Virus record (IMG/VR): IMGVR_UViG_3300029882_000040
Span: 1-46,545 of that record
DNA: 46,545 nt
Strand: one strand, 5' to 3'
Source: a virus
Shown here: positions 6,997 through 14,717 of the stretch, piece by piece
Layout of the letters: the number at the start of each line of letters is the position of its first letter
Position numbering within the stretch: the stretch's first letter is position 1
Made by a program: the position numbers and the translations under genes
The notes under the pieces: generated by a model
What the model was told of the DNA's origin: nothing
The model's input: only the letters and a program-made list of their open reading frames with translations
Database searches by the model: none

Positions 6997-7015
6997 CACC
7001 AGGAACCAAGGTGCT
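6995..7015 (+). other. Intergenic hairpin
   Basis: AGCACC at 6995-7000 pairs with GGTGCT at 7010-7015 just after the Fic stop codon. There is no T-tract, so it is not a convincing intrinsic terminator; it may protect the 3' end of the mRNA. Confidence 0.3.
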
Positions 7016-7053
7016 TGTCCATCACGCAGGTCAAACCAAGTCAAGGAGACACA

Positions 7054-7374
7054 ATGAATTTGAAGCACGCAGTACTCGCAGCAATGCTCGTAGCGCCGGT
7101 AGCATTCGCCCAAGCGGTAAAGCAGCCTAACGAACTGCAGAGCAGCAAGATTCAGCTCGCCATCAAGGACTATCAGCTGGCGCAGAAAGACCAGCAGATG
7201 CTGAAACAAGCTGAGGCGTACAGCGCCAAGGCACTGCAGTCAGCGGGACAAAACGTGGAGGCTACCGTGGCCAAGGTGAAAAAGGAACTCGGCTTACCCG
7301 ATGACTACACATTCAACTACCAGACTCTGCAGTACAAGAAGCCAGCCGCACCACCGGCACCGGTCAAGAAGTAA
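7054..7374 (+). CDS. Secreted coiled-coil protein, 106 aa
   Basis: The N-terminus MNLKHAVLAAMLVAPVAFAQ is a Sec signal peptide with cleavage expected after AFA. The mature part is a Gln/Lys/Ala-rich helix, probably coiled-coil, ending in a Pro/Ala tail (AAPPAPVKK). ATG 7054 follows CAAGGAGACACA. A periplasmic or secreted phage protein outside the lysis region is unusual; its role is unknown. Confidence 0.7.
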   Translation: MNLKHAVLAAMLVAPVAFAQAVKQPNELQSSKIQLAIKDYQLAQKDQQMLKQAEAYSAKALQSAGQNVEATVAKVKKELGLPDDYTFNYQTLQYKKPAAPPAPVKK

Positions 7375-7535
7375 TGCAACCGAGAACGGCTAATCACAGC
7401 ATCAACCTGGCGCGCAAGCCCAATCGGAACGTGCACCATCCGGTTATAGCGGATACCGATTGGGGTCAGCGCGGCATGCGCGAAGGGCACTTGCGGAAGG
7501 TGCCATTCGCTGAAGTGCGCACATCCGTGCCATAA
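7374..7535 (+). CDS. Hypothetical basic protein, 53 aa
   Basis: The ATG overlaps the previous stop (TAATG), implying translational coupling. The product is rich in Arg, His and Asn (ARKPNRNVHHP). No family is recognised. Confidence 0.45.
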   Translation: MQPRTANHSINLARKPNRNVHHPVIADTDWGQRGMREGHLRKVPFAEVRTSVP

Positions 7536-7562
7536 AGCCCTGCGAGGGGAAAGGAACAAGAT

Positions 7563-8045
7563 ATGAGAAACGCACTGCTCGTAATCGCATTACTGCTTGC
7601 CGCTTCGCTGGGAGCCTCAGCGCAGACCGCCACCGTGGCGCAGCTAACACCAGCAGAGGCCGCACAAGCCAAGGCGCTGCATGAAGCCAAGCTCGACCTG
7701 GAGAAGCGGCAGGGCGAATTCGACGCCGCCATTCTGGATAAGTACAGCAGTATGCACGAAGCCGCGCAGTCCACGCACCCAGGACGCAGAATTCAATTAT
7801 ATGCATGGACGTACGGATTTGAGTACAGCAGCGACTTCAAGTTCATTGTGTCGAAGTCAGCGCCGTGCTACGGCTCATCATGCGGCGCTACACTGCCTTG
7901 CGGCAGTTGGGTGACGTCGACTCCTGCCATTGTGCTTGACAGTGTTAAGCCAACCAACTGTATCAGCCTGAATGGAGGCCCTATGAACTGCGGTAGCAGC
8001 AGCGCTCCAACTTCGATAGGTAGTACTACGCCTTCAACCCACTAA
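7563..8045 (+). CDS. Secreted protein, 160 aa
   Basis: A signal peptide (MRNALLVIALLLAASLGASA, cleavage near ASA-Q) leads into a helical segment and then a Ser/Thr/Cys-rich region with six Cys that could form disulfides. ATG 7563 follows AAAGGAACAAGAT. Together with the secreted protein at 7054 it suggests the phage deploys several envelope or extracellular proteins. Function unknown. Confidence 0.7.
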   Translation: MRNALLVIALLLAASLGASAQTATVAQLTPAEAAQAKALHEAKLDLEKRQGEFDAAILDKYSSMHEAAQSTHPGRRIQLYAWTYGFEYSSDFKFIVSKSAPCYGSSCGATLPCGSWVTSTPAIVLDSVKPTNCISLNGGPMNCGSSSAPTSIGSTTPSTH

Positions 8046-8074
8046 AGCAGCGACAGTACAAAGGAGAAATCACA

Positions 8075-8773
8075 ATGAAGCTAAGCGAAGCGATGATGTT
8101 GGGCAGCACGACGGTGAAGATGGTGGCGGGAGACTGGAACAGCTGCGTGCTGGGCGCGGCGTGCAATGCCATGGGAGTGGCGAAGCACAAAAGTTTGTAC
8201 GAGACGATGATGGAATCAGGGTTCACTCTCGCCGACATGAAGATGGTGGATGGGAAGCCAGAAATCACGTTTAAGGGCTGCAAGGAACGCGAGGAGACCG
8301 TGAACCGCCGTCTCAAGGTGGTCGAACTTTGGCCGTGGCTCGCGCAGTGGATGAAGGCGTCGGAGGCTCCCGACTGGTTCCAGCAATGGTCGGTCAATAT
8401 GAATATGGTTATCTCTCCAGTTACTACGGTGAAGGTCAGTACGATCATCGTAACGGCATTCGACTTCTTCATCTGCGAAGGAAAGATGACCCTGGAGCAG
8501 CTCGTGGATTGGGTGGCGTCGGTCGAGCCGTCCTGCGGCGAGTGCTGCGAGTACGAGTGCAAGTGCGGCAAGACGGAACTACTCGCCGTTGAGGACGAAG
8601 TGGCAATGCTGGAGCGCATGGCGTCATTGGGCGCGCCGCTGGATCTGGATGACGATGAGGAAGACGATGAGGACGATGAGGAAGACGATGAGGACGATGA
8701 GGAAGACGATGAGGACGATGAGGAAGACGAACTCGGCAGTGTGAAGCAGCGGAAGGGACGCATTCATGCCTAG
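8075..8773 (+). CDS. Hypothetical protein with acidic repeat tail, 232 aa
   Basis: ATG 8075 follows AAAGGAGAAATCACA. Residues 1-160 form an unknown domain with a Cys cluster at about 150-168 (CGECCEYECKCG) that could bind metal. Residues about 192-220 are a run of Asp and Glu only, encoded by 21-base tandem repeats. Such polyacidic tails mimic DNA or bind basic proteins in other systems, but that role here is inference. The tail length probably varies by repeat slippage. Confidence 0.7.
   Translation: MKLSEAMMLGSTTVKMVAGDWNSCVLGAACNAMGVAKHKSLYETMMESGFTLADMKMVDGKPEITFKGCKEREETVNRRLKVVELWPWLAQWMKASEAPDWFQQWSVNMNMVISPVTTVKVSTIIVTAFDFFICEGKMTLEQLVDWVASVEPSCGECCEYECKCGKTELLAVEDEVAMLERMASLGAPLDLDDDEEDDEDDEEDDEDDEEDDEDDEEDELGSVKQRKGRIHA
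8651..8730 (+). repeat. 21-base tandem repeat, 3.8 copies
   Basis: The unit starts GACGATGAGGAAGACGATGA plus G and occurs at 8651, 8672, 8693 and, partially, 8714. It encodes DDEEDDE in frame with the gene at 8075. Copies are identical, pointing to recent expansion or slippage. Confidence 0.9.
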
Positions 8774-8975
8774 ACGACCGCAGGAGCAGTACGTCGACAT
8801 CGTCGTAGCCGCGTTGTCGGCGGCCTACGGTCCTAGGTACGAGGGCGGTTTCGCGCCGGTCACCGCCGCAATGGAGCGCTGGGCCTGCCAGAAGTGCGGC
8901 TCCGTGGTGGTCGACAAGGAGTCGCACGGGAGGTGGCATCGTGAGATGGCCGTGGTTTCATCAACGACTTACTAG
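8766..8975 (+). CDS. Zinc-knuckle protein, 69 aa
   Basis: ATG 8766 overlaps the previous gene by 8 bases, with GGAAGGGACGC upstream. The centre has CQKCG followed by a His-rich stretch (SHGRWHRE), consistent with a small CxxC...HxxxH zinc site. Function unknown. Confidence 0.65.
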   Translation: MPRRPQEQYVDIVVAALSAAYGPRYEGGFAPVTAAMERWACQKCGSVVVDKESHGRWHREMAVVSSTTY

Positions 8976-9873
8976 GAAAGACGATTGGGTTGAGCGGCAG
9001 AAGAGGCCGCCATGGAACGTAGCAAGACCGTACTTCAAACCGCCGGTAACCGTTACGCGACCAAGCGCGACGCAGCAACTGCGGGAGCTTATCGACTGGC
9101 ATCAACGAATGGAAAGGGAGAAACAGATGGCGAAGTTCAAGATCGGCGATCGAGTGAAGACCAGGAGCGGAATCATCGGTCACGTGGTAAATGAGGGTTC
9201 GCCGCAGTACCGCGTGCGAGCAGCGTACGGCGAATATTATTGGTGCGCTTCTGAGTTCATGGAACCCTGGCAGGAGATCAAGGTCGGGCAGAGGGTGCGT
9301 ATTACTAGTGTGCCGCACGGCAGTGTCGCTTCTGAGTACATTGGCTACGTCGGAACGGTACACCAGCCGGAGTTCAACGGGATATTTGCGGTCCGGCTAG
9401 GCGAAGGAACTTTGCTCTACTGCGCCCGTTCCATGGTGCAGTTCCTGGAACCGTTGTTGGATCCGGACTACTCGTTCATGTATCTTGGTTGCGACAAGGC
9501 GAAGAAGCCGCTGCTGGATCAAACGTTCATCACCACTAGCTATCAAAGCTCGGATGCGCGCTGCATCGGACAAGAACTGTACGATGTGACGCTGAAAGGT
9601 GTAGTTAAACTGCCGGGAAATTGCTTCAGCTCTGAGCTGAAGCTGACGCTGGATAAGGTGGGCGCACTCGCCGATCCGGCGAAGAAGTTCCGCGTCACCG
9701 TGACGGAGGTCGAGGAGCCAACACCGCTGCCGTGCCCTTGTTGCGGTACCAGCAATTACGTGTGCAGCCGAGATTTTCCAACCAGCATCTACTGCGTAAC
9801 TTGCAGCCTGTCGATCACCGGCAAGACGTTCGCCGAGTGCGCGGCGAAGTGGAACCGGAGGTGCGGCAAATGA
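8941..9873 (+). CDS. KOW-like repeats with C-terminal Lar-type zinc ribbon, up to 310 aa
   Basis: The C-terminal 50 residues (CPCCGTSNYV ... YCVTCSL ... ECAAKWNRR) match the layout of the Lar family: two CxxC pairs and the closing WNRR. Lar proteins are known for relieving type I restriction. Residues about 63-160 contain two KIGDRVK/KVGQRVR segments typical of KOW or SH3-like barrels. The start may be GTG 8941 (after GGGAGGTGGCATC) or ATG 9127 (after AAAGGGAGAAACAG); the second removes a basic 62-residue leader. Anti-restriction is a domain-based inference, since Lar-like ribbons also occur in proteins of unknown role. Confidence 0.7.
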   Translation: MRWPWFHQRLTRKDDWVERQKRPPWNVARPYFKPPVTVTRPSATQQLRELIDWHQRMEREKQMAKFKIGDRVKTRSGIIGHVVNEGSPQYRVRAAYGEYYWCASEFMEPWQEIKVGQRVRITSVPHGSVASEYIGYVGTVHQPEFNGIFAVRLGEGTLLYCARSMVQFLEPLLDPDYSFMYLGCDKAKKPLLDQTFITTSYQSSDARCIGQELYDVTLKGVVKLPGNCFSSELKLTLDKVGALADPAKKFRVTVTEVEEPTPLPCPCCGTSNYVCSRDFPTSIYCVTCSLSITGKTFAECAAKWNRRCGK

Positions 9874-10076
9874 GGGGTGCCATTATATGCGACTTCCACC
9901 CGGCGGCCGAGGAGCCGCCGCTTACGCGCAAGATATACGGCTCCGCGTACAGTCCTGACTGCCTGTTGAAGCTGGAAGGCGGCGGTTGGGCTGTCGGCAT
10001 GTACATCAAAGGCGAAGGCTGGGAAAGTGACGAAGGCTACACCTACAATGTGAAGGAATGGGCCCTGCTGCCATGA
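9870..10076 (+). CDS. Hypothetical protein, 68 aa
   Basis: The start overlaps the preceding stop (ATGA). The product is aromatic and Gly-rich (YGSAYSPDCLLKLEGGGW...), probably a small beta fold. Not recognised. Confidence 0.6.
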   Translation: MRGAIICDFHPAAEEPPLTRKIYGSAYSPDCLLKLEGGGWAVGMYIKGEGWESDEGYTYNVKEWALLP

Positions 10077-10273
10077 TAGAAGACGTTTGGCGCGACACGC
10101 CCGAACTGTACGAACGAGTGCGGGACACCGAACCGAAGACATGCTGTATTTGCGGAGCGAGGCCGGCGCTGCGCAAGGTGGCTAAGAAGGGCTACTGCAG
10201 GGACCACTACGCCAACGCCGTCAGCGCGGCGTCCGGCGCTCCACTGGTGCTGAAGGAGGAGGAACTGCTGTGA
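10073..10273 (+). CDS. Zinc-finger protein, 66 aa
   Basis: ATG 10073 overlaps the previous gene by 4 bases. Residues about 24-46 read CCICGARPALRK ... GYCRDHY: a CxxC...CxxH finger resembling the knuckles found near HNH or recombination-endonuclease proteins. It is too short to be a nuclease by itself. Confidence 0.65.
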   Translation: MIEDVWRDTPELYERVRDTEPKTCCICGARPALRKVAKKGYCRDHYANAVSAASGAPLVLKEEELL

Positions 10274-10338
10274 GCTATGTCGTGGTATTTGTCCTGCTGA
10301 TGCTGGCGGCCTGCTATCTGGGAGCGCGGCGCAGATGA
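10270..10338 (+). CDS. Possible 22-residue membrane peptide
   Basis: GTG 10270 overlaps the previous TGA (GTGA) behind AAGGAGGAGGAACT, and its own TGA overlaps the next ATG. The peptide is one hydrophobic helix ending in Arg-Arg-Arg. The tiling and SD support it; its size keeps confidence low. Confidence 0.4.
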   Translation: MSYVVVFVLLMLAACYLGARRR

Positions 10339-10655
10339 GGCTGCAGAGGCGCCTGGAGCAGGTGTACGATGAGGTCAACCGCGGCCACTACGGGGGCAGG
10401 CTGCCGGAGGACCTGGAGATAAGGATCTACAAGATGAGGCTGGCCGGGCGCTGGGTGCTGCACATGGATGATACCCACGCCATATGGGTGTCGGACGACC
10501 TGCCGGAGTTCGCCGCCTGCATCACGCTGGTGCACGAGGTGGTACACGTGCGCTGCCACCAGATGGGCTGGACGGACCATGAGACACACGGGCCGAGTTT
10601 CTTGAAGGAAAGGAAGCGCCTCCGCGACCGCGGGGTGTTTGATAGGTGGCTGTGA
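10335..10655 (+). CDS. SprT-like zinc metalloprotease, 106 aa
   Basis: Residues 67-71 are HEVVH, a zinc-binding HExxH motif, and H85 in THGPSF matches the third ligand (HGxxF) of SprT-like proteases. The N-terminal YDEVNRGHYGG also fits the family. SprT/Spartan-type proteases act on DNA-bound or other proteins; short phage versions lack the C-terminal zinc ribbon, as here. Its target is unknown. Confidence 0.82.
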   Translation: MRLQRRLEQVYDEVNRGHYGGRLPEDLEIRIYKMRLAGRWVLHMDDTHAIWVSDDLPEFAACITLVHEVVHVRCHQMGWTDHETHGPSFLKERKRLRDRGVFDRWL

Positions 10656-10698
10656 TGGTCGTAGCTGGGCTGGCAGGTTACGGCAGCTTGACTGGCGT

Positions 10699-10704
10699 TA
10701 TAAT
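10699..10704 (+). promoter_or_regulatory. -10 box (TATAAT) for the 762-aa gene
   Basis: GTTATAATTA lies 39 bases before ATG 10743. No good -35 is seen at the usual spacing. Confidence 0.5.
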
Positions 10705-10742
10705 TAGGCAACGCAGTAAGAAGAACCCTCAGGAGAAATGAA

Positions 10743-13031
10743 ATGACTGTAAAGACTAAGAAAGTGACGCAGACCGACCTGGACTTCACCGTGTTCAGTC
10801 GCGCGGTGGCCGCCCAGTTCCAGCGCATGAGCGCGCATCCGCTGTTCCGCGCATCAACCAGCAAGGACGATATGTGGGCCATATACCAGGCCGCTTGGCC
10901 GGAGGGCACCAACGAGATCTTCCGCGAGCGGCGGGAGCATGATTGCCAGAAGTGCAAGCACTTCATCCGAGCGGTCGGCGGCGTCGTGGCCGTGATCGAC
11001 GGCGAGCTTGTCAGTATTTGGGACGCGGAGATGCCCGAGCCGTACGCCACGGTGGCTGCGGCCATGTCGCGCTACGTGGAATCTTGCGCCATCGACAACG
11101 TGTTCCTCACGTCGGAGCGCACGGCGGGGGTGGCGAAGAATTTTCAGCAGGTCATAACTGCCCTAGAGTTCCAAGACTCATTCGCGAAGGCTTCGGCTAC
11201 ACCGCTAAAGAGCGAACGCGTGATCGAGTGGAACCACTTCAGCGTCGCCATCCCGGACCGCTTCGTCGTCTCGAAGAAGGACATCGGGCCGAAACTGGCC
11301 GACGCCCGCGCCACGCACGACGTTCTGCTGCGCGGACTGCAGGAGCTCACGCTGGACTCGGTCGACACGGTGCTCGAGTTGATTGCGCAGAACTCGCTCT
11401 ACCGTGGGGAGGAGTATAAGCATTCGTTGCAGACGTTCCGGGCGTTGAAGGTGAAGTTCGACGCCGTGAGTCCTGCCATGCAGCTTTCTCTGAATAACCG
11501 AGCGGCAGCGGATGAAGTGCTGAACGAACGACGCGACCAGTTCGCGTGGCTCCACGCCCAGGCCGCGCACCCGACAGCGAGTCGGATTCGCAACACGGCC
11601 ATTGGCACGCTGCTGATCGACCTGTCGGCCGGGATCGAGCTCGAGGACGCCGTCAAGAAGTTCGAGACGTCCGTCATGGCCCCATCCAATTACAAGCGGC
11701 CCACGGCGCTGGTTTCCAAGGCCATGATCGAGAAGGCGCGCGTGAAAATCGACGAGCTGGGGCTGGCGTCGGCTTTGGAGCGTCGCTACGCCGTCATAGA
11801 CGACATCACGGTGAACAATATCCTGTTCGCCGACCGATCGGCCAAGGTGCTGAGGGGCCAGCGCGGCGGTGGTAAGACGGCCGAGAGCGCGTTCGCGGAA
11901 CTGGCGGAGAAGATCCCCGAGGACGTCAAGAAGCTGGACCGCGTGGAGGAGATCGGCATCGAGAAGTTCCTCAAGGACGTGCTTCCGAAGGCGACCTCGC
12001 TGGAGGTTCTGTTTGAGAACAAGCACGCCGGGAACCTCGTCAGCCTTATCGCGCCAGTCGACCCCACGGCTAAGAACCTGTTCAAGTGGCCCAACAAGTT
12101 CTCCTGGTCGTACGCGGGGGACGTGGCGGACTCCATCAAGGAGCGCGTCAAGCGCGCCGGAGGAAGCGTAGTCGGCGACCTTTGCTGCCGGCTGGCCTGG
12201 GACTACACGGACGACCTGGATTTCCACATGATTGAGCCAGCTGGCGCGGGGCGTGGAAGAGGCGGTTTCGGCACCGGTAGCACGCATATCTTCTACGGCA
12301 ACGTACGCAGGCCGTCTGCCAGCGGAGGCATTCTGGACCTGGACGCCAACGGTTGCGACGGCCTGAAGGCTGAACCAGCGGAGAACATCTTCTACGCCGA
12401 CAAGGCCAACATGGCGGAGGGCGTGTACGAGCTGACGGTAAACAACTACTCGCGACGCTCGACCGGAAGTGGATTCGAGGCGCAGGTGGAGTTTGGCGGC
12501 GTCACGCACAACTTCGTCTACGAGAAGGCGCTGCGCACCGGAGAGACGGTAAGCGTAGCCAAGGTGAAGTACAGCCATGCGGCTGGGTTCGAGATTATCG
12601 AGTCGTTGCCGTCGACGCAAACCTCCAAGGAGGTTTGGGGTATGCAGACGCAGACCTTTCGCAAGGCGAACGTGGTCATGCTGTCGCCGAATTGGTGGGA
12701 TGGCTACGCGCCTGGCACCGCGACGTTCGAATCACTCGGAGACGTGGAAGCTGACGAGCGGGTGGCGAAGGCGTTCGGTATCGGCAACAAGCACTACTTC
12801 TTCATGCTGGAGGGCTGCGCCAACGAGGGCAAGGCTCGCGGCTACTACAATGAATTCTTGCGCGCGGACCTGGAACCGCACCGCAAGGTCATGGAGATGG
12901 TGGGGGCCAAGATGCGCACGGACGAGGCCGCGCACCAGTTGTCTGGCTTAGGCTTCTCGTCTACACAGAGGGCTGAGCTAACCGTGCGGGTCGGCGGAAC
13001 GTTCAGCCGTGTCGTAAAGGTGGTGTTCTAG
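10743..13031 (+). CDS. Large phage protein with YfaP/DUF2135-like beta domain, 762 aa
   Basis: ATG 10743 follows AGGAGAAATGAA and is first after a promoter. Residues 1-460 are mostly helical, with a CQKCKHF metal-like knuckle near residue 67. Residues about 475-630 resemble the DUF2135/YfaP beta-sandwich: RLAWDYTDDLDFHMIEPAG, then HIFYGN, GGILDLDANG and EGVYELTVNNYSRR. Such domains occur in surface or von Willebrand-associated proteins; a long cytoplasmic phage form of unknown function is also known. The C-terminal 130 residues are separate. No signal peptide is present. Confidence 0.75.
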   Translation: MTVKTKKVTQTDLDFTVFSRAVAAQFQRMSAHPLFRASTSKDDMWAIYQAAWPEGTNEIFRERREHDCQKCKHFIRAVGGVVAVIDGELVSIWDAEMPEPYATVAAAMSRYVESCAIDNVFLTSERTAGVAKNFQQVITALEFQDSFAKASATPLKSERVIEWNHFSVAIPDRFVVSKKDIGPKLADARATHDVLLRGLQELTLDSVDTVLELIAQNSLYRGEEYKHSLQTFRALKVKFDAVSPAMQLSLNNRAAADEVLNERRDQFAWLHAQAAHPTASRIRNTAIGTLLIDLSAGIELEDAVKKFETSVMAPSNYKRPTALVSKAMIEKARVKIDELGLASALERRYAVIDDITVNNILFADRSAKVLRGQRGGGKTAESAFAELAEKIPEDVKKLDRVEEIGIEKFLKDVLPKATSLEVLFENKHAGNLVSLIAPVDPTAKNLFKWPNKFSWSYAGDVADSIKERVKRAGGSVVGDLCCRLAWDYTDDLDFHMIEPAGAGRGRGGFGTGSTHIFYGNVRRPSASGGILDLDANGCDGLKAEPAENIFYADKANMAEGVYELTVNNYSRRSTGSGFEAQVEFGGVTHNFVYEKALRTGETVSVAKVKYSHAAGFEIIESLPSTQTSKEVWGMQTQTFRKANVVMLSPNWWDGYAPGTATFESLGDVEADERVAKAFGIGNKHYFFMLEGCANEGKARGYYNEFLRADLEPHRKVMEMVGAKMRTDEAAHQLSGLGFSSTQRAELTVRVGGTFSRVVKVVF

Positions 13032-13291
13032 TGGGCGATTGCACCGTATGTGGCGAAAACTGCATGGCCGATGTGCGCGAAGCATTTCCAGGCTGTCGTT
13101 ACCAAGACTATAACAACAGCATTTGGAAAGTAGCTAGCGGCGACATGCGCGATGATGACCCACCACTCGGCAGTGGACCGACAGAGGCATTTGCATACCA
13201 TGACGCCGCCGGTCGGCTGTTCAAGGTGCAAGAACTCCGAAGACGTCGTGAGCTGGTAAAAGAAGAGAAGACGGCCGAAGATGAGAACTGA
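13031..13291 (+). CDS. Hypothetical protein with N-terminal CxxC, 86 aa
   Basis: GTG 13031 overlaps the stop of the large gene by one base. The N-terminus holds CTVCGENC, possibly a metal site; the C-terminus is a charged helix (RRRRELVKEEKTAEDEN). Function unknown. Confidence 0.6.
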   Translation: MGDCTVCGENCMADVREAFPGCRYQDYNNSIWKVASGDMRDDDPPLGSGPTEAFAYHDAAGRLFKVQELRRRRELVKEEKTAEDEN

Positions 13292-13481
13292 GTTCCATGG
13301 ACTGTTGGTGCTGAAGACGGGAGAGTTGGTAGTTGTGGACGCTGAAGTAAAGCTGTTCACAACTAGCAGCGCTGCTAAAGACTTCTACTTTGCAGAGTTT
13401 ACACTAGAGCAATGTATTCCCGTCGTAGTGACGATTGAGAGCGTGGTGTCGCAAGTTGTGTTAACGGAAAGGAAGCAATGA
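13281..13481 (+). CDS. Hypothetical protein, 66 aa
   Basis: ATG 13281 overlaps the previous gene by 11 bases, with AAGACGGCCG upstream. It is a beta-rich sequence (GLLVLKTGELVVVDAEVKLF; CIPVVVTIESVVSQVVL). The pattern resembles small phage proteins with a repeated strand-turn motif but is not assigned. Confidence 0.6.
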   Translation: MRTEFHGLLVLKTGELVVVDAEVKLFTTSSAAKDFYFAEFTLEQCIPVVVTIESVVSQVVLTERKQ

Positions 13482-13714
13482 TGTTCACATTAGATGCAGC
13501 ACAGAAGAGTAAGCTACGCACTTGGCAGCAGGAACAGGAAGAACTGGTTAAAAGCGAAGGCAAGAATGTCGATCTAAATGGCGAGCCTTACTACGGCGCT
13601 ATAGGCGGCGAACTTACATATTCATTCACGCCAACTTCACTGGCGATAATTGTGAAAGTAAAGCACGCTGTAACAGAGAACGAGATTGATCTCAGCGACT
13701 ACGACAGCTTCTAG
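13478..13714 (+). CDS. Hypothetical protein, 78 aa
   Basis: ATG 13478 overlaps the previous gene by 4 bases behind GGAAAGGAAGCA. The layout (LDAAQKSKLRTWQQEQEEL helix, then YYGAIGGELTYSFTPTSLA strands) resembles a widespread phage protein of unknown function that starts with an amphipathic helix and ends D-L-S-D-Y-D. Confidence 0.7.
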   Translation: MMFTLDAAQKSKLRTWQQEQEELVKSEGKNVDLNGEPYYGAIGGELTYSFTPTSLAIIVKVKHAVTENEIDLSDYDSF

Positions 13715-13716
13715 GC

Positions 13717-13722
13717 TATAAT
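13717..13722 (+). promoter_or_regulatory. -10 box (TATAAT)
   Basis: GGCTATAATC starts 3 bases after the previous stop and 51 bases before ATG 13768. No convincing -35 is seen. Confidence 0.5.
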
Positions 13723-13767
13723 CAAACCAATGGCACCATACTCGCACCACAGAAAAGGAGAACCACA

Positions 13768-14166
13768 ATGTCAGAAGCAAACTTCGAACGTGCGTCACGG
13801 CTGAAGATCCGTTTCGCGACCACCCTCGGCACCATCTCACCCGAAGATCTCTGGGACCTTCCGCTCACTTCCGGCCGCTCGGTAAGCCTGGACGACATCG
13901 CCCGGTCGCTGAATAGCGAACTCAAGAGTGCCATGAACGAGAGCTTCGTGCTGAAGGCCACGGAGGCCGACGAGAAACTCCAGTTGGGCTTCGACATCGT
14001 GAAGCATATCATCGATATCAAACTGGCGGAGCGCGAAGTGGCGGCGACCGCAGCGGCGAAGAAGGCCGAGAAGCAGAAACTGCTCGGTCTCATCGCGGAG
14101 AAGCAGGAAGGAGCCTTGAAGGAGAAGTCCGTCGAGGAGCTCCAGGCTATGGTCGAGGCGCTGTAA
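13768..14166 (+). CDS. Widespread-type phage protein of unknown function, 132 aa
   Basis: The N-terminus (FERASRLKIRFATTLGTISP, then EDLWDLPLTS) has the look of a family I associate with many phage genomes, where it often lies near large proteins such as the one at 10743. The C-terminal half is a coiled-coil-like Lys/Glu/Ala helix. ATG 13768 follows AAAAGGAGAACCACA and has its own promoter. A structural or scaffold-like role cannot be excluded; no catalytic motif is seen. Confidence 0.78.
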   Translation: MSEANFERASRLKIRFATTLGTISPEDLWDLPLTSGRSVSLDDIARSLNSELKSAMNESFVLKATEADEKLQLGFDIVKHIIDIKLAEREVAATAAAKKAEKQKLLGLIAEKQEGALKEKSVEELQAMVEAL

Positions 14167-14194
14167 TTGATTCCTGCCACAGGAAACCGCCCAC

Positions 14195-14299
14195 GTGCCG
14201 CTTGACGTCGAAGTGGAAGATCGGGCTTGTGGCTGGAAAGATGCGGAAAGCATTGAGCGGCTTCCGTATACCAACAGAGCAAAGGAGCGCCTATGTTAG
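14195..14299 (+). CDS. Possible small protein, 34 aa
   Basis: GTG 14195 behind ACAGGAAACC opens a plausible peptide (MPLDVEVEDRACGWKDAESI, then ERLPYTNRAKERLC) whose stop overlaps the next start. Codon usage looks coding. No family; support is modest because of the length and GTG start. Confidence 0.35.
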   Translation: MPLDVEVEDRACGWKDAESIERLPYTNRAKERLC

Positions 14300-14514
14300 A
14301 CATGATTGCAATAGAGATGGCGCTGGAGAAGTTCAGAGCGAAGTGTCCTGATTCATACAAGGGCGTCGACGACTCTGAAACTATCTGCGCCATCTTGGGC
14401 TCTGCCGGCATGTTTGGAAGCATGGCGGCGCGTGCTACTAGCGAGCTGTGCCGTCTGCAAGCGAACATCGATGCGACGTTGTCGCCGGAATTTTGGAAAG
14501 AGGTAGACAAATGA
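14293..14514 (+). CDS. Hypothetical helical protein, 73 aa
   Basis: ATG 14293 follows GCAAAGGAGCGCCT. Helices with a conserved-looking acidic motif (GVDDSETICAILGSAGMFG) are evident. It overlaps the next gene by 4 bases. Unknown. Confidence 0.65.
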   Translation: MLDMIAIEMALEKFRAKCPDSYKGVDDSETICAILGSAGMFGSMAARATSELCRLQANIDATLSPEFWKEVDK

Positions 14515-14717
14515 GAACCATGTCGGTAGGGAAGTGGAGTAAGCTGCCAAGCGTGTACAAGGAAGTCCGCAACGGACGATACTGTGTCATGCTGGCTGGC
14601 AAGATGAGGCCGGTGATGCTGATCGGAGCCGCTACCAGGGAAGCGGAGACGGATATGAAGACTGAGTCGTGGACGCCGGCGCATTCGTTGGCGGCGTTCG
14701 CAAGGGAGGCGGGATGA
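14511..14717 (+). CDS. Hypothetical protein, 68 aa
   Basis: The start overlaps the preceding stop (ATGA). A central beta region (GRYCVMLAGKMRPVMLIGAA) suggests a compact barrel or hairpin. It overlaps the next gene by 4 bases. Confidence 0.6.
   Translation: MRTMSVGKWSKLPSVYKEVRNGRYCVMLAGKMRPVMLIGAATREAETDMKTESWTPAHSLAAFAREAG

Noticed and set aside
6262-7209. Antisense frame of 315 codons
   Set aside because: It lies opposite the Fic gene and its neighbours, which have clear motifs and SDs; composition is Arg/Leu/Val/His-rich as expected of a mirrored frame in high-GC coding DNA.
8026-8763. Antisense poly-Ser frame of 245 codons
   Set aside because: The Ser run is the complement of the GAC/GAG repeat of the real plus-strand gene at 8075.
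10655-10741. 28-codon frame after the SprT-like gene
   Set aside because: It has no SD and contains the promoter of the 762-residue gene, so it is probably chance.
11205-12620. Antisense frame of 471 codons
   Set aside because: It is antisense to the 762-residue gene, has no SD or promoter and no recognisable domain.
13722-14684. Antisense frame of 320 codons
   Set aside because: It covers several well-supported plus-strand genes including the promoter-linked 132-residue gene.
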